From Eggerthellaceae bacterium (GTDB lineage: Bacteria; Actinomycetota; Coriobacteriia; Coriobacteriales; Eggerthellaceae), in contig JAFYTB010000221.1 of assembly GCA_017559045.1 (NCBI GenBank), positions 1 through 6,540 on the forward strand: a stretch of DNA of 6,540 nucleotides, written 5' to 3'. Each line of letters begins with the position of its first letter. Position 1 is the first letter of the stretch. A model generated the notes under the pieces. It saw only the letters and a program-made list of their open reading frames with translations. It was not told where the DNA came from and did not search any database. A program made the translations under genes and the position numbers. Positions 5,269 to 6,540 of this stretch are shown one piece after another.

Positions 5269-6195
5269 AATCCGACTAAAATACTTTTGCACGCATGCTG
5301 CGGACCGTGCTCCATGGAGCCTGTCCGTGTGCTGCGCGAAAACGGTACTGAGCCGGTTATTTACTACGCGAACTCGAACATCCATCCCGACGAGGAGTAC
5401 GCCCGTCGCCTGGAAACGCTTTCGTTCTGGGCAAAGGACGAGTCGCTTGAGGTTATCGAGGGATCTTACGATCCTGCGGCATGGGAGGAAACAGCCGGTC
5501 GCATTGGCGAAGCGGCACGCGAGAAATTCGGCGTGATCACGCACGAGGCTAACAACGATCCCCTTCCCGAGGATTCCGAGAATCGCGCTGGTCGCAATGA
5601 CTGCGATGCTGAAGGCCGCGAAAGCGACGGCCACGATGGGCACGATTCCGAAGGCAGCGACAACGACGGCCATGATGACAGCTCCCTTTCGGCAGCCTCC
5701 GAAGCCGAATTGGCACGCCAGGCGCGATGCCGCGCCTGCTACCGCTTGCGCTTCGAAGAAACCGCGCAATACGCCGCCGAGCATGGCATCGAGGCCATCG
5801 GCACCACCCTCTCGGTAAGCCCCTATCAGTACACCGCCATCATTCGCGAGGAGCTCCAGCGAGCTGCTATGCGAGCTGGCGTTAAGGCTCACTTCGAGGA
5901 CTATCGACCCTTCTACGACAACGCCACGCGTCGCAGCCGCGATGCAGGCATGTATCGCCAGAATTACTGTGCATGCCGCTTCTCGGACGAGGAAGCCCAA
6001 TTCGAACGCGAAGAGCGCAAGAGGGCTCGCAAGGAAGCGAAGGCTGCTGAAGCGGCCGCACGCGCAGAGCAGCAGTCGGCCGAATTGGCGGCAGCCAATG
6101 CCAAGCGAGCCGAAAAGGCGGCCTACGCCGACAAGCAAGCACGCAAGCGCGCCTTGCTAAAGCAACTAAGGGAGCAGCAAGGCTCCAACGGTTAG
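5251..6195 (+). CDS. queH: Epoxyqueuosine reductase QueH (DUF208), with acidic insert and long C-terminal tail
   Basis: QueH reduces epoxyqueuosine in tRNA to queuosine, the last step of the pathway, using iron; it is unrelated to the cobalamin enzyme QueG. Family motifs, in order: LLHACCGPCS (C16, C17, C20), YYANSNIHPDEEY (38-50), the CRACYRLRFEETA pair (C160, C163), TTLSVSPYQ (185-193) and YRQNYCACRFS (C240, C242). Two parts are unusual. Residues about 102-153 are a low-complexity insert rich in Asp, Glu, Ser, Gly and His, with DGHD-type units (126-143) and one extra Cys (C118). Residues about 246-310 are an Ala/Glu/Lys/Arg tail likely to be a long helix or coiled coil. At 314 residues the protein is much longer than a typical QueH of roughly 180-220. 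No Shine-Dalgarno motif precedes the ATG; no later start would keep the first cysteine motif. queA follows on the same strand. Confidence 0.95.
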   Translation: MNDTSQNPTKILLHACCGPCSMEPVRVLRENGTEPVIYYANSNIHPDEEYARRLETLSFWAKDESLEVIEGSYDPAAWEETAGRIGEAAREKFGVITHEANNDPLPEDSENRAGRNDCDAEGRESDGHDGHDSEGSDNDGHDDSSLSAASEAELARQARCRACYRLRFEETAQYAAEHGIEAIGTTLSVSPYQYTAIIREELQRAAMRAGVKAHFEDYRPFYDNATRRSRDAGMYRQNYCACRFSDEEAQFEREERKRARKEAKAAEAAARAEQQSAELAAANAKRAEKAAYADKQARKRALLKQLREQQGSNG

Positions 6196-6285
6196 CAACC
6201 AGCCCGCTAAACCAGAACCACCACGTACCCAACATGTAACCAACACGCACTCGATCCACAACGAGCACGCCCGAAGGAAGAACAC
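6196..6285 (+). other. C-rich, G-poor gap between queH and queA
   Basis: This 90-base stretch has no recognisable gene, hairpin or terminator. In its first 70 bases I count 29 C and 9 G, so the RNA should be largely unstructured. No convincing -35/-10 pair was found, so queA may depend on the queH transcript. C-rich, G-poor RNA is the kind Rho factor can load on, but no Rho site can be assigned from composition alone. Confidence 0.5.
6274..6280 (+). promoter_or_regulatory. Ribosome binding site fixing the queA start
   Basis: AAGGAAG lies 5 bases before the ATG at 6286. The second in-frame ATG (6310), whose product would begin MKTEDF like many QueA proteins, has no such site, so the start with eight extra residues is preferred. 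Confidence 0.75.
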
Positions 6286-6540
6286 ATGAGCACCTATGCC
6301 ACCGGCATCATGAAGACCGAAGACTTCAACTACAACTTGCCCGAAGAGCTTATTGCCCAAGAGCCCGCTGCTGAGCGCGACGGATGCCGCATGCTCGTCA
6401 TGGATCGCGAAACGGGCGCACTCGAAGACCGCATCTTCCGTGACATCGAGGAGTACCTGAGACCCGGCGACCTGATCGTCGCCAATGAAACGCGCGTGCT
6501 GCCGGCTCGCCTGCTTGGAGCAAAGCGCGGCACTGGCGGC
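6286..6540 (+). CDS. queA: S-adenosylmethionine:tRNA ribosyltransferase-isomerase QueA (partial, 5' end)
   Basis: Only the first 85 codons are in the window. QueA moves the ribosyl part of S-adenosylmethionine onto preQ1 in tRNA and rearranges it to epoxyqueuosine, the substrate of QueH. The visible N-terminus has the family hallmarks in order: the DFNYNLPEELIAQEP start (13-27), RDGCRMLVMDRETG (31-44), FRDIEEYLRPGDLIVANETR (51-70) and VLPARLLGAKRGTGG (71-85), the last being the usual 'TRVxPARLxGxK' block running into the 'TGG' motif. The first eight residues (MSTYATGI) are an extra lead-in compared with many homologues. The gene follows queH on the same strand after 90 bases, so consecutive pathway enzymes are neighbours, while tgt, the step before QueA, is in the divergent operon. 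Full length is normally about 340-360 residues. Confidence 0.97.
   Translation, partial: MSTYATGIMKTEDFNYNLPEELIAQEPAAERDGCRMLVMDRETGALEDRIFRDIEEYLRPGDLIVANETRVLPARLLGAKRGTGG

Noticed and set aside
4261..6138. 625-codon minus-strand frame that would extend the HAD protein across queH
   Set aside because: The extension is the mirror of queH codons. The HAD motif begins 14 residues after the ATG at 5193, which has a good ribosome binding site.
4231..6195. 654-codon frame that would fuse an antisense-HAD sequence to queH
   Set aside because: The part before 5251 is a mirror of the HAD gene and the divergent promoter region. QueH homology begins at the 5251 ATG.

Overview
The window holds a compact, moderately GC-rich stretch of bacterial chromosome with Shine-Dalgarno-led genes. 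It encodes the late steps of tRNA queuosine biosynthesis next to the SecDF export machinery. A fused SecDF, a DUF1292 protein, QueH and the composition suggest a high-GC Gram-positive, perhaps a coriobacterium of the Eggerthella/Slackia type. That placement is a guess from gene content only. No mobile element, CRISPR array, tRNA or rRNA was seen.

Layout. A divergent promoter region at about 5194-5268 splits the window. To its left, on the minus strand, transcription runs through a HAD-family hydrolase (5193-4261), tgt (4261-3116, sharing one base with the HAD stop), a 268-base gap with an 18-base tandem repeat and a strong hairpin, secDF (2847-268), and after 27 bases a DUF1292 gene (240 to beyond the left edge). 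To its right, on the plus strand, are queH (5251-6195), a 90-base C-rich gap, and queA (6286 to beyond the right edge).

How the genes work together. Tgt places preQ1 in the anticodon of GUN tRNAs, QueA converts preQ1 to epoxyqueuosine, and QueH reduces epoxyqueuosine to queuosine. The window therefore carries all three tRNA-level steps of the pathway; the preQ1-synthesis genes are not here. The HAD hydrolase is translationally coupled to tgt, but its substrate is unknown. SecDF uses the proton motive force to help SecYEG-SecA export proteins. The tgt-secDF adjacency is the widespread queA-tgt-yajC-secD-secF arrangement, here without yajC and with secD and secF fused.

Most worth a second look: a 50-residue Asp/His-rich insert in QueH just before a conserved cysteine pair; an apparently shared -10 element driving both operons, with queH possibly leaderless; and a secDF leader in which a 9-bp inverted repeat abuts the ribosome binding site and a 25-codon ORF covers its upstream arm, an arrangement that resembles known Sec-monitoring leaders but is unproven.
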